This document shows positions 38,834 to 46,655 of a stretch of 64,000 nt of DNA, piece after piece; within the stretch, counting starts at the first letter, position 1, and every line of letters begins with the position of its first letter. Both the position numbers and the translations under genes were made by a program. Source of the stretch: Enterococcus canis NBRC 100695 (GTDB lineage Bacteria; Bacillota; Bacilli; Lactobacillales; Enterococcaceae); contig NZ_BCQJ01000008.1 in the NCBI RefSeq assembly GCF_001544375.1, forward strand, positions 1 through 64,000, written 5' to 3'. The notes under the pieces were generated by a model that worked only from the letters and a program-made list of their open reading frames with translations, ran no database searches and was not told where the DNA came from.

Positions 38834-38889
38834 AAAAATACCCAAACACTAGCAATTCCTCGATAGTTGCCAGTGTTTGGGTATTTTTT
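38834..38889. terminator. bidirectional terminator between the DUF4044 and DUF2187-like genes
   Basis: A 22-bp stem with one mismatch (core AATACCCAAACACT) has A and T runs at the two ends, between convergent genes. Confidence 0.92.
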
Positions 38890-38901
38890 AGTTATACAGA
38901 A

Positions 38902-39150
38902 CTAATGATCTGATTCGACTTTCTGTAGCTTTTTATAGTTGATCAAGACCACACCATTACTTTGATTGACTAATTCAGCATTGTCACGTGTTTCATCTAT
39001 CTCTACAACAGCTGAATTTTTTAGTTGCTTTGCGACCCGCCCCGTTTGCGGACGGCCATAGACGGTGAAAGTCACAGGTGTATCGACACTGAAGGCTTTA
39101 CCCAGGTCTGATGGCCCAACATCCGGAGTTTTTCTTCCAAAAGTTGCCAT
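38902..39150 (-). CDS. small DUF2187-like (YkvS family) protein
   Basis: An 82-residue soluble protein, about 55 residues of which (FTVYGRPQTGRVAKQLKNSA to VVLINYKKL) form a beta-rich KOW-like module: a G-x-V strand, a VVEIDET strand and a final NYKKL, as in YkvS/DUF2187. It could bind RNA or protein; no function is known. The ATG follows AAGGAAGG. It stands alone, ending at the bidirectional terminator. Confidence 0.65.
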   Translation of the reverse strand: MATFGRKTPDVGPSDLGKAFSVDTPVTFTVYGRPQTGRVAKQLKNSAVVEIDETRDNAELVNQSNGVVLINYKKLQKVESDH

Positions 39151-39271
39151 AAAAAACCTTCCTTTCTCCTATAGCTTATCACAAATATCAAAATAAAACA
39201 CATGTTTTGAAAAAAGCATCTTTTTTACTTTACATTTTTCAAGATTCATTTTATAATTCTTTTTGTGTTTC

Positions 39272-39344
39272 GCCAACTTAGCTCAGTAGGTAGAGCAACG
39301 CACTCGTAACGCGTAGGTCACAGGTTCGATCCCTGCAGTTGGCA
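39272..39344 (+). tRNA. tRNA-Thr (anticodon CGT)
   Basis: A 73-base cloverleaf: acceptor GCCAACT/AGTTGGC, D arm GCTC...GAGC, anticodon loop CTCGTAA (anticodon CGT, reading ACG), and T loop TTCGATC. The anticodon and T stems each have one A-C mismatch at an end. CCA is not encoded. It is a single tRNA gene followed by its own terminator. Confidence 0.95.
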
Positions 39345-39350
39345 TAGCTA

Positions 39351-39381
39351 GAAACCTTGATGAATCAAGGTTTCTTTTTTT
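39351..39381 (+). terminator. terminator of the tRNA-Thr gene
   Basis: GAAACCTTGAT and ATCAAGGTTTC form an 11-bp stem with a GA loop, followed by seven T. It starts 7 bases after the tRNA. Confidence 0.95.
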
Positions 39382-39421
39382 ATGTATTTGACCTAAATTC
39401 CATTTTGGGGCAGAGATTTAT

Positions 39422-39454
39422 GATTACTATGAATAGATTACTATGAATAGATTA
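39422..39454. repeat. short tandem direct repeat
   Basis: GATTACTATGAATA occurs twice in direct succession and is followed by a third partial copy (GATTA). It is non-coding and lies between the tRNA terminator and an orphan terminator. Confidence 0.8.
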
Positions 39455-39509
39455 TTCGCTAGCTACTAGCAGGATTCACCTTTGCTCTTCCTAACGCTTC
39501 TCTGTACCA

Positions 39510-39534
39510 GCTCGCTTTTTAAGCGGGCTTTTTT
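39510..39534 (+). terminator. orphan Rho-independent terminator
   Basis: GCTCGCTT pairs with AAGCGGGC across a TTT loop and is followed by six T. No gene precedes it after the tRNA terminator, so it may back up that terminator or end a small RNA. Confidence 0.75.
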
Positions 39535-39599
39535 CATACGCTAGCTTACTATGCCACAAACACTAGCTTAATTTTTTGTCCGCTTCCTAGTTCGCACGC

Positions 39600-39628
39600 T
39601 TTACAAATCGAACGTTTGTTCGTATAAT
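39600..39628 (+). promoter_or_regulatory. SOS promoter with LexA box
   Basis: TTTACA (39600-39605) and TATAAT (39623-39628) are spaced by exactly 17 bp. The spacer contains CGAACGTTTGTTCG (39609-39622), a full match to the Gram-positive LexA/DinR box (CGAAC-N4-GTTCG). LexA bound here would block RNA polymerase, so the next gene should be DNA-damage inducible. Confidence 0.92.
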
Positions 39629-39646
39629 AAAAGTGAGGTGAGAATA

Positions 39647-39919
39647 ATGGAACAGCTTGTGGGCACAATCTCAAAATTAAAGATTCTTCAATATAGCTCC
39701 CGGCCATTAGTACGCTTTACTTTAGCCGGACGTAGTTGTTTGATTGCACAGCATTCCCTGAATTTCTTGGCAGATGCCACGGAAGGTAGTCATGTCGCTT
39801 TGCAAGGTGTCAGCAATGCTCGCGGACAATTTGTCGTTAAACAGTACCGAATCTTGGGAGAGTCTATGATTCGCTACGAATTTGCACATTCCCGCTATCC
39901 GCATAAAAATCGTTCGTAG
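39647..39919 (+). CDS. small LexA-controlled protein, OB-fold-like, function unknown
   Basis: A 90-residue protein, not assigned to a known family. Its pattern of beta strands (LVGTISKLKILQ, RPLVRFTLAG, SHVALQGVSN, GQFVVKQYRIL) resembles a single OB-fold of the kind found in PriB or single-strand binding proteins. The C-terminus is basic (YPHKNRS). The ATG at 39647 lies behind GAGGTGA. It is the only gene downstream of the LexA box and is followed by a strong terminator, so it forms a monocistronic SOS unit. The fold is inference from strand spacing. Possible roles are DNA damage tolerance or recombination. Confidence 0.75.
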   Translation: MEQLVGTISKLKILQYSSRPLVRFTLAGRSCLIAQHSLNFLADATEGSHVALQGVSNARGQFVVKQYRILGESMIRYEFAHSRYPHKNRS

Positions 39920-39966
39920 CTTCTTACTTAGTTGCGCCCGTTACTTTAAAATATAAATCTACTACA

Positions 39967-40005
39967 AAAATCTCCACACAACTTTTAAGTCGTGTGGAGA
40001 TTTTG
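39967..40005. terminator. bidirectional terminator after the SOS gene and the LysM gene
   Basis: AAAATCTCCACAC pairs with GTGTGGAGATTTT, extended by an ACTT/AAGT inner stem, between convergent genes. Confidence 0.92.
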
Positions 40006-40018
40006 CTTTATTTCAATT

Positions 40019-40648
40019 TTACCAGTTCGTATATACGTCGATACCATTATGGCCGACACCATTATCATAGACTTTATAAGCGCCTAATGATGATTCACCG
40101 GTTGAACCTTTTGCTTGATTGTCGCTGGCTACAACGATATAGCCATCCGCATCACGGATTGTGCCATCAGCTGCCACATGACGCCCAGGAATATTCAAGC
40201 CACCACCAGGTAGAACTTGTTGTGAATAGTAGGTTTCATAAACACCATTGTAATAATTAACACCATCCACTGGGTTCAATACACCAGAACCAGATGTCGG
40301 TTGACTAACTGCTTCTGTCGCTGCAACTTCTGTTGTTTCTTCTGCAGCTGGTTGAGCTGGTTGGCTCGCTTCTTCAGCTGGCGCTGCTGTTGCAACTTCT
40401 TCAGTAGTTTCTTTAACAGGCGCTTCGTCACTAGCAACGACTAACGTATCCCCATCAAAAATCAAATCTGGGTTAGTGATTTGTGGGTTCCACCCCAACA
40501 AGGAGTCGATGGTAGTACCATATTCAATGGATAAAGAAGATAGTGAATCTCCTGGTTGGACAACATGAGTTTGTTCTGCAGCAAAAGCGGCATTACCGCC
40601 TAATAAAAATCCTGCGCCGACAGCTAACGTAAAAATAAATTTCTTCAA
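40019..40648 (-). CDS. secreted LysM-domain cell-wall protein
   Basis: A 209-residue exported protein. A signal peptide (LKKFIFTLAVGAGFLLGG...AFA, cleavage near residue 23) is followed by one LysM peptidoglycan-binding domain (about 27-71, HVVQPGDSLSSLSIEYG) and an Ala/Glu/Thr/Pro-rich linker. The C-terminal domain of about 80 residues has a VYDNGVGHNGIDVY end that resembles the double-psi barrel (3D/Sps) domain of cell-wall hydrolases such as YuiC. Start choice: TTG at 40648, 9 bases after GAGAGGA, begins exactly at the signal peptide. The long upstream gap (40649-40930) holds a TTGTCT/TATTCT promoter candidate. The hydrolase role is inferred. Confidence 0.82.
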   Translation of the reverse strand: MKKFIFTLAVGAGFLLGGNAAFAAEQTHVVQPGDSLSSLSIEYGTTIDSLLGWNPQITNPDLIFDGDTLVVASDEAPVKETTEEVATAAPAEEASQPAQPAAEETTEVAATEAVSQPTSGSGVLNPVDGVNYYNGVYETYYSQQVLPGGGLNIPGRHVAADGTIRDADGYIVVASDNQAKGSTGESSLGAYKVYDNGVGHNGIDVYTNW

Positions 40649-40864
40649 GTGAAAAAATCCTCTCTTTTCGGTATTTGTGGTACGAGTCTTAGAATACTGT
40701 TTCAATGTTTCAAGACAATTGCAATTCCATTGAAAAATGTCATTAATCTCGTAACAAAAGATTACAAAAAAGTGCAAGAAAAGTCTGACAAAAACCGCTA
40801 AATACCGCTATTTAGGCGATTAAATCGTTTTCTAAAAACCTAGTTTTTTTAAATTTCAATTTAA

Positions 40865-40925
40865 CAAAAAAAGAACTGCAGCAACCATTTTTTGAGATTT
40901 TTACTCAAAGGTTGAGGCAATTCTT
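40865..40925 (-). terminator. terminator of the YxeA-like gene
   Basis: On the minus strand AGAATTGCCTCAACC pairs with GGTTGCTGCAGTTCT (two mismatches) around an inner TTTGAG/CTCAAA hairpin, followed by seven T. Confidence 0.8.
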
Positions 40926-40930
40926 TTAAT

Positions 40931-41323
40931 TTACAGGCCTATTTTTGATTGAATTTCGGCTGGCACTTCCGTATTTTTGATCGTCCAGGGACCTTTGACG
41001 ACTCTTTTTTCTGAAACAGAGGCTTTAATAACTGAATTGGGTTGTAGTGGTTTAGGATCCACTCCATCTACTTCAAAGGACATTTCTCGCACTTTTCCAT
41101 CCTTAGTAACCCCTGACAATTGGTAATGGTATGTATAAAGCTGAACACCGTCTTCTTTAATTAACTCCCCCGAATCACTCTTCAGCTCTTTTTTCTCAGG
41201 AACTTGTTCCGGTACTACCGCATAGGTATCCGTACCTACATAGGTACTTTCGTAATAATGGTAGCCTTGATAGCCTAGAAACGCGACAACAATGACCGCG
41301 ACTACTGCAATAATTTTCTTCAT
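40931..41323 (-). CDS. YxeA family (DUF1093) membrane-anchored or secreted protein
   Basis: A 130-residue protein with an N-terminal hydrophobic segment (KKIIAVVAVIVVAFLGYQGYHYY) and an extracytoplasmic OB-like domain: YVGTDTYAVV, YTYHYQLSGVTKDGK, MSFEVDG and KRVVKGPWTI are DUF1093/YxeA features. No lipobox cysteine is present. Family members lie near envelope-stress or bacteriocin-resistance genes, but their function is unknown. Start choice: the ATG at 41323 is 12 bases after AGGAG; the ATG at 41335 touches that SD. Confidence 0.8.
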   Translation of the reverse strand: MKKIIAVVAVIVVAFLGYQGYHYYESTYVGTDTYAVVPEQVPEKKELKSDSGELIKEDGVQLYTYHYQLSGVTKDGKVREMSFEVDGVDPKPLQPNSVIKASVSEKRVVKGPWTIKNTEVPAEIQSKIGL

Positions 41324-41428
41324 CTTGTTTATCATCTCCTATTAAAGTAGTCTATACCTCTCGCTTTAAAATTGCACGAACAGGCGACTAAGGATAAACG
41401 AACATTTTTGAAAGGTCCATGCCGCAAA

Positions 41429-41472
41429 CAAAAAACCTTTCTTATGAGTAAACTAGCTCCCATAAGAAAGGT
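41429..41472 (-). terminator. terminator of glyA
   Basis: ACCTTTCTTATG and CATAAGAAAGGT form a 12-bp stem on the minus strand, followed by six T, seven bases after the glyA stop. Confidence 0.9.
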
Positions 41473-41478
41473 ATCGAA

Positions 41479-42723
41479 TTAATTTTCAGGATACAATGGA
41501 TATTTCGCGGTTAGAGCTTGGACTTCTTGGCGAACTTCGTCCATTTTAGCCGGCTCTGCGTGTTCCCGTAATGCTTTGACGATCAATTTGGCCACTTCTA
41601 CGGCGTCTTCTTCTTTGAAACCGCGGCTGGTGATGGCTGGTGTCCCGACACGAATCCCGCTTGTTTTGAAAGGACTCAGTGTTTCAAACGGAATACTATT
41701 TTTGTTCACCGTAATATTGACGCTATCTAAAATATTTTCAGCCTCTTTCCCATTTAGGTCAAAGCCGGTAACATCAATCAGCAACAAATGATTATCCGTT
41801 GCACCACTAATCAGACGAGCCTCTGGTGCCTGGTTGAAGACCTTCGCCATCGCCTGTGCATTTTGTATCACTTGCTGACTATATTCTTTAAAGTCAGGCG
41901 TCATGGCTTCTTTAAAAGCGACTGCTTTAGCAGCAATCACATGCTCCAAAGGTCCCCCTTGAATCCCAGGGAAAACACTGCTGTTGATTTTTTTCGCTAA
42001 CTCATCATCATTCGTTAAAATTAGGCCGCCTCGTGGGCCTCTTAACGTCTTATGCGTGGTAGACGTCACGATATCAGCATACGGCATAGGGTTGGGATGC
42101 AGGCCGCTGGCCACTAGCCCTGCGATGTGTGCCATGTCTACCATTAAACGAGCGCCCACTTCATCCGCAATTTCACGGAATTTAGCAAAATCAATGGTAC
42201 GGGAGTAAGCACTAGCACCTGCAACGATTAGTTTAGGCTGGTGTTCTCGAGCTAAAATTCGCACCACATTATAGTCAATAACTTCAGTTGTTGGATCGAC
42301 CCCGTAGCTGACAAAGTGATAGGTTTTCCCACTAAAATTGACGGGAGAACCATGGGTCAAGTGACCACCAGCTGAAAGATCCATCCCTAATACTGTATCA
42401 CCAGGCTCAATTAACGCCAGATAAGCAGCCGTATTGGCTTGTGACCCAGAATGGGGTTGGACGTTAGCAAACTTAGCGTCAAAAAGTTCCTTGGCGCGGT
42501 CGATTGCCAGATTTTCCACCACATCAATAAATTCGCAGCCACCATAATAGCGACGGCCAGGATAACCTTCTGCATATTTGTTCGTCAAAATACTGCCTTG
42601 TGCTGCCATTACCGCCTTAGAAACAACATTTTCAGAAGCAATCAATTCCAAGTTGCCTTCTTGTCGCTTCGTTTCTTTTTCGATTGCGACCCATAAATCC
42701 GGATCAAATGCTTTATAATCCAT
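41479..42723 (-). CDS. glyA: serine hydroxymethyltransferase
   Basis: A 414-residue PLP enzyme that interconverts serine and glycine and charges tetrahydrofolate with a one-carbon unit. The Schiff-base lysine is in [14 protein letters not shown], the substrate region in [12 protein letters not shown], and [18 protein letters not shown] is the folate/PLP block. The length is standard. It lies 59 bp after sua5 and closes the tdk-prfA-prmC-sua5-glyA row, a conserved Firmicutes arrangement. Confidence 0.97.
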   Translation of the reverse strand: MDYKAFDPDLWVAIEKETKRQEGNLELIASENVVSKAVMAAQGSILTNKYAEGYPGRRYYGGCEFIDVVENLAIDRAKELFDAKFANVQPHSGSQANTAAYLALIEPGDTVLGMDLSAGGHLTHGSPVNFSGKTYHFVSYGVDPTTEVIDYNVVRILAREHQPKLIVAGASAYSRTIDFAKFREIADEVGARLMVDMAHIAGLVASGLHPNPMPYADIVTSTTHKTLRGPRGGLILTNDDELAKKINSSVFPGIQGGPLEHVIAAKAVAFKEAMTPDFKEYSQQVIQNAQAMAKVFNQAPEARLISGATDNHLLLIDVTGFDLNGKEAENILDSVNITVNKNSIPFETLSPFKTSGIRVGTPAITSRGFKEEDAVEVAKLIVKALREHAEPAKMDEVRQEVQALTAKYPLYPEN

Positions 42724-42782
42724 GCCAACACCTCATTTTCCTTTTTTATGATTGTATCATAGCTCTTCTAAAAAGGAAGACT

Positions 42783-43796
42783 TCAGGTTCCACTAGTAAA
42801 AAAATTTCCTGAGGCGGCTTTCTTCAAACGATTCATATAGGCGACACCCATGCCTTGTTCAGCAAAGCCTTGTACAAATAGGACGTCAATAGGCTGCTCA
42901 TCAAAATAACGTAGCCCAGCAAACAAGCGTTGCGCAGCGGTTGCGACATCGTTGTCAGTGGTTAATTCAAAATGAGGCACTGCTGGAAAAGCAGCAATCA
43001 CTGCTTGATCGGCTAAAATACCAGGACGTTGCTGTCTTGCAGCCGCCCAGGCTAGCGCTGCCTGCCAATCAGCTCCTTCTACTATTTGCACCGGTACTTG
43101 TGGGGCATAGTGCCGATATTTCATGCCTGGCGCTTTTGGTACTTCTTCAGCGCTAACGAGATGACCGTCGATTGCTACGGGACCAATCACTGCCGCTAAA
43201 GCTTCTTCAGTAATGGCTCCTGGTCGTAAAATCATGGGTACTGCTTGAGAAAGATCCAGAACGGTCGATTCCACGCCGATTTCAGTCGAACCATCATCTA
43301 GAACGCCCGCAATTTTACCTTTCAAATCATGATAGACATGCTCAGCCGTAGTAGGGCTAGGTTTACCAGAAGTATTTGCGCTAGGACCGACAATTGGTCT
43401 ACCGCTTTGTGCAATTAGGGCCAAGGTTTTTTTGTTATTTGGCATACGAAAAGCTGCTGTGGATAAACCACCCGTCACCACTGCCGGTAATGTGCCTGGT
43501 TTGATTGGAAAAATCAAAGTCAACGGTCCCGGCCAGAAAGTTTCGACTAATTTTTCGGTAATTACTGGAAAGTTATCCACAAACGCTTTCACTTGCTCAA
43601 AGGACGAAACGTGAACAATCAGCGGATTGTCACTGGGACGTCCTTTGGCCGCATAAACCTGCTTGACCGCTGCTTCATTTTGCGCGTCAGCACCCAATCC
43701 ATAGACCGTTTCCGTGGGAAAGGCCACCAACTGACCAGCTTTGATTGCAGCTACCGCTTCTGACAATTCATCTGCTTGATAAATTTTTGTATCCAC
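42783..43796 (-). CDS. sua5: L-threonylcarbamoyladenylate synthase, Sua5 type
   Basis: A 337-residue enzyme for the first step of tRNA t6A37 modification. The YrdC core (about 1-205) has AFPTETVYGLGADA, KGRPSDNPLIVH, SGRPIVGPSANTSGKPSPT and ILRPGAIT. A C-terminal Sua5 domain (about 235-337) starts after the PKAPGMKYRHYAP linker, so this is the long form. The start is GTG at 43796, in the middle of a DnaA-box-like sequence. The ribosome site is weak (AAGGG, about 12 bases away). It is in line with prmC upstream. Confidence 0.95.
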   Translation of the reverse strand: MDTKIYQADELSEAVAAIKAGQLVAFPTETVYGLGADAQNEAAVKQVYAAKGRPSDNPLIVHVSSFEQVKAFVDNFPVITEKLVETFWPGPLTLIFPIKPGTLPAVVTGGLSTAAFRMPNNKKTLALIAQSGRPIVGPSANTSGKPSPTTAEHVYHDLKGKIAGVLDDGSTEIGVESTVLDLSQAVPMILRPGAITEEALAAVIGPVAIDGHLVSAEEVPKAPGMKYRHYAPQVPVQIVEGADWQAALAWAAARQQRPGILADQAVIAAFPAVPHFELTTDNDVATAAQRLFAGLRYFDEQPIDVLFVQGFAEQGMGVAYMNRLKKAASGNFFTSGT

Positions 43797-43986
43797 AGTT
43801 TATTCACACCCTTTTTTTCTTAAAATCTTGATTTTATCCACTTTTCAACAAAGTTATCCACGAACTGTGGACAATTCATTTGTCAATAGTGGATAACTCT
43901 GTTGATAACCTCTTTTATGGTAATAAATCCCGTTGTTATCCTGTTCTTTTATTTTTTAAATGGGGATTAAAAAATTTTTATCCACA
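43789..43986. promoter_or_regulatory. cluster of DnaA boxes between prmC and sua5
   Basis: Within 198 bp there are two perfect DnaA boxes, TTATTCACA (43800-43808) and TTATCCACA (43978-43986). Six more have one mismatch: GTATCCACA (43789), TTATCCACT (43834), TTATCCACG (43854), TGTGGACAA (43866, minus), AGTGGATAA (43888, minus) and TGTTGATAA (43900, minus). The stretch is AT-rich, but no dnaA or dnaN gene is near, so it is not the usual origin. It probably titrates DnaA or regulates locally. Confidence 0.82.
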
Positions 43987-44814
43987 ATTCCCCACTTGAA
44001 TCATTCGGTCATGTCCGGATAGGTCTTGATGCAGTTGTACTTTTTTGTCAGGAAAGGCTGCTTCAAACAACGCTTTGACAGCGGCCCCTTGCTGATAGCC
44101 AATCTCTAAAAAGATTTGACCGTTAACTGATAATTTTTGCTGTGCCTCTTGGGCAATTTGCCGGTAAATAGCTAAGCCATTATCCTCAGCAAAGAGCGCC
44201 ATTTTGGGCTCAAACTTTCGCACACTGGCATCCATCTCCCGCCACTCATCTGCGGCAATATAAGGCGGATTTGACACGATGACATCCACTTCATTGACAG
44301 CACCTAAAACGTCGCTTGCTAAAAAACGCACGTCAGCGGCTAATTGGCGGGCATTTTCCTCGGCGACAGCTAGCGCCTCAGTAGAAAGGTCCACCGCCGT
44401 CACTTGCCAATTTGGTCGCGCCAACTTTAAGGAGATGGCAATAACACCGGTGCCAGTACCGATATCCACTACACGTAATTGTTCATCAGACACCTGTGCC
44501 AGCACCAACTCCACCAATTCTTCTGTTTCAGGACGCGGAATCAAGGTCGCTGGTGTCACTTGAAACTGGCGACCGTAAAATTCTTCAAAGCCTAATAAAT
44601 ACTGAGGTGGGACATCCTTTAGTAAGGCTTCGGTATCTTGCTCCACCTGCGCGATTTCTTCAGGAGAAATTGCGGCTTTCATCTGCAAAAGCCAATCAGT
44701 TTTTGACCAACCTTTACGTCCTAAAAAGACAAATAGAATAGCGGCCCCTTCTTTTCCTTGACTGGTTAAAAAAGAAGAAGCCCTATTCAGGACTTCATAA
44801 TAGGTTTTAGCCAT
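43978..44814 (-). CDS. prmC: release factor glutamine N5-methyltransferase PrmC (HemK)
   Basis: A 278-residue enzyme that methylates the GGQ glutamine of release factors. The N-terminal helical domain is followed by the SAM site [16 protein letters not shown], the catalytic [12 protein letters not shown] motif and a C-terminal LEIGYQQG strand. Its start overlaps prfA, its substrate gene, by 8 bp, and its stop lies at a perfect DnaA box. Confidence 0.96.
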   Translation of the reverse strand: MAKTYYEVLNRASSFLTSQGKEGAAILFVFLGRKGWSKTDWLLQMKAAISPEEIAQVEQDTEALLKDVPPQYLLGFEEFYGRQFQVTPATLIPRPETEELVELVLAQVSDEQLRVVDIGTGTGVIAISLKLARPNWQVTAVDLSTEALAVAEENARQLAADVRFLASDVLGAVNEVDVIVSNPPYIAADEWREMDASVRKFEPKMALFAEDNGLAIYRQIAQEAQQKLSVNGQIFLEIGYQQGAAVKALFEAAFPDKKVQLHQDLSGHDRMIQVGNCG

Positions 44815-45880
44815 TTTGCATTTCTTCTAGCTTACTGGTTTGATCATACAGAATCAATGCGTCGATGATTTCATCCAGTTTTCCAGCCAAGATTTGGTCT
44901 AATTTTTGGATGGTCAAGCCGATACGATGATCGGTCACACGGTTTTGCGGGAAGTTATAGGTCCGAATCCGTTCTGAACGATCGCCAGTCCCCACAGCTG
45001 ATTTTCGGTTAGCGTCATATTCACTTTGCGCTTCTTGTTGAATTTGGTCATAAACCCGTGCCCGTAAGACTTTCATGGCCTTTTCACGGTTTTTCAATTG
45101 CGAACGTTCATCCTGCATTGCCACAACAATCCCCGTTGGAATGTGCGTCAAGCGGACTGCTGAGGCCGTCTTATTGACGTGCTGACCACCGGCACCAGAG
45201 GCATGATAAATATCCGTCCGAATATCTTTGTCTTCAATATCGATTTCAACTTCTTCGGCTTCAGGCATCACGACTACGGTGGCAGTTGATGTATGGATAC
45301 GTCCTTGTGATTCAGTTGAAGGTACCCGTTGCACGCGGTGCGCGCCACTTTCGTACTTCAATTTTGAAAAGACACTTTCCCCCGTAATCATCATGATAAC
45401 TTCTTTATAGCCGCCGATTCCTGTCACATTAGCTTCTAGAACCTCAGTCCGCCAGCCTTGGCTTTCTGCGTATTTTTGGTACATATTAAAGAGGTCGCCA
45501 GCAAACAACGCTGCTTCGTCCCCACCGGCTGCTCCTCGAATTTCCATGATAATATTTTTATCATCATTGGGGTCTTTTGGTAATAGCAAAATCTTGATGC
45601 GGTCTTCTAAAACTTCTTTTTCCTTTTTCAAGTCAGAAAGTTCTTCTTTAGCCATTTCTGCCATCTCAGGGTCCAAGTTTTCTCCTAGTAATTCTTCAGC
45701 ATCCTTGATTCCTTGGACGACTTCCTTATAGCGACGGTAAACCTCCACCGTTTCCCGGGTATTGGCCTCTTCTTTTGATAATTCCATAAACCGTTTCGTG
45801 TCTGAAATGACTGCAGGATCGCTTAGCAATTCACCTAGTTCTTCATAACGGTCTTCAATTGATTGTAACTGATCGTACAT
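44807..45880 (-). CDS. prfA: peptide chain release factor 1
   Basis: A 357-residue class I release factor for UAA and UAG. The GGQ loop is [12 protein letters not shown], and the codon-recognition PxT tripeptide is PST in [14 protein letters not shown] (PAT in E. coli). The N-terminal coiled coil and the C-terminal end are complete. The ATG follows AGGAGTAACC, just 3 bp after tdk. Confidence 0.97.
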   Translation of the reverse strand: MYDQLQSIEDRYEELGELLSDPAVISDTKRFMELSKEEANTRETVEVYRRYKEVVQGIKDAEELLGENLDPEMAEMAKEELSDLKKEKEVLEDRIKILLLPKDPNDDKNIIMEIRGAAGGDEAALFAGDLFNMYQKYAESQGWRTEVLEANVTGIGGYKEVIMMITGESVFSKLKYESGAHRVQRVPSTESQGRIHTSTATVVVMPEAEEVEIDIEDKDIRTDIYHASGAGGQHVNKTASAVRLTHIPTGIVVAMQDERSQLKNREKAMKVLRARVYDQIQQEAQSEYDANRKSAVGTGDRSERIRTYNFPQNRVTDHRIGLTIQKLDQILAGKLDEIIDALILYDQTSKLEEMQNG

Positions 45881-45883
45881 AGG

Positions 45884-46468
45884 TTACTCCTTTCCTTCTT
45901 CAATCGGCGGGTGGGCATAGTGTCTGCGACAGACTGGGTAATACGCCTCATTACCTCCGATTTGGATCTGATCGCCTTCATAAACTGGCTTGCCGTCGAT
46001 GTAATGCAGATTCATCGTAGCTTTTTTATGGCAGAACCAGCAGATTGTTTTCAATTCTTCAATCTTATCGGCATACAATAACAAATATTTAGAGCCTTCA
46101 AATAGCTCATTACGAAAATCATTTTTCAGCCCAAATGCCATCACCGGGATATTTAATTCATCCACGATACGAGCAAAGGCATCTACGTGCTGTTTGCTTA
46201 AAAACTGCGCTTCATCAATCAAAATACAATAAGGGGTTGCCGGCAGAGCAGCTATCAGCGCATAGACATCCGTTTCAGCAAAGATGGGGATGGCTTCGCG
46301 CTTTAACCCGATCCGGCTGGAAACATAACCTACACCGTCTCTGGTATCCAAGCCACTGGTCATAATTACCACCGGTTTGTTTTGTTCTTCATAATTGTGG
46401 GCGACTTTTAAGATTTCAATTGTCTTACCACTATTCATTGCACCGTATTTAAAAAATAATTGCGCCAT
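45884..46468 (-). CDS. tdk: thymidine kinase
   Basis: A 194-residue type II thymidine kinase for thymidine salvage. It has the P-loop [11 protein letters not shown], the Walker B region [14 protein letters not shown], the zinc ligands CWFCHKKA and PVCRRHY, and the lasso [10 protein letters not shown]. Start choice: the ATG at 46468 follows GGAAGTGA; the in-frame extension to 46510 has no SD. It is the first gene of the tdk-prfA-prmC-sua5-glyA row. A TATAAT -10 candidate lies at 46535-46540. Confidence 0.96.
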   Translation of the reverse strand: MAQLFFKYGAMNSGKTIEILKVAHNYEEQNKPVVIMTSGLDTRDGVGYVSSRIGLKREAIPIFAETDVYALIAALPATPYCILIDEAQFLSKQHVDAFARIVDELNIPVMAFGLKNDFRNELFEGSKYLLLYADKIEELKTICWFCHKKATMNLHYIDGKPVYEGDQIQIGGNEAYYPVCRRHYAHPPIEEGKE

Positions 46469-46623
46469 TTTTTCACTTCCAGTTGATCTCATTTCGGGGC
46501 AGTCGCCCACTTAAGGCAATTTGCACCAGTTTTGATTATAGCCGAAAATCCCACTTTTTTACAGTATTGGAGCTGAATTTCTTTACATTAACAGAAACTT
46601 GCGGCAGCTAACCTTGATTTTGG

Positions 46624-46629
46624 TATAAT
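46624..46629 (+). promoter_or_regulatory. extended -10 promoter of ktrB
   Basis: TTGGTATAAT (TATAAT at 46624-46629, TG upstream) precedes the gene by about 27 bp. No good -35 is visible, as is usual for extended -10 promoters. Confidence 0.65.
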
Positions 46630-46655
46630 AGAAGAAAAAACATAGGAGTCTTTTC

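Noticed and set aside
40740-40765. A WalR-like box (TGTAAT and TGTTAC) upstream of the LysM gene
   Set aside because: The two half-sites are 4 bases apart, not the 5 that the WalR/YycF consensus needs.
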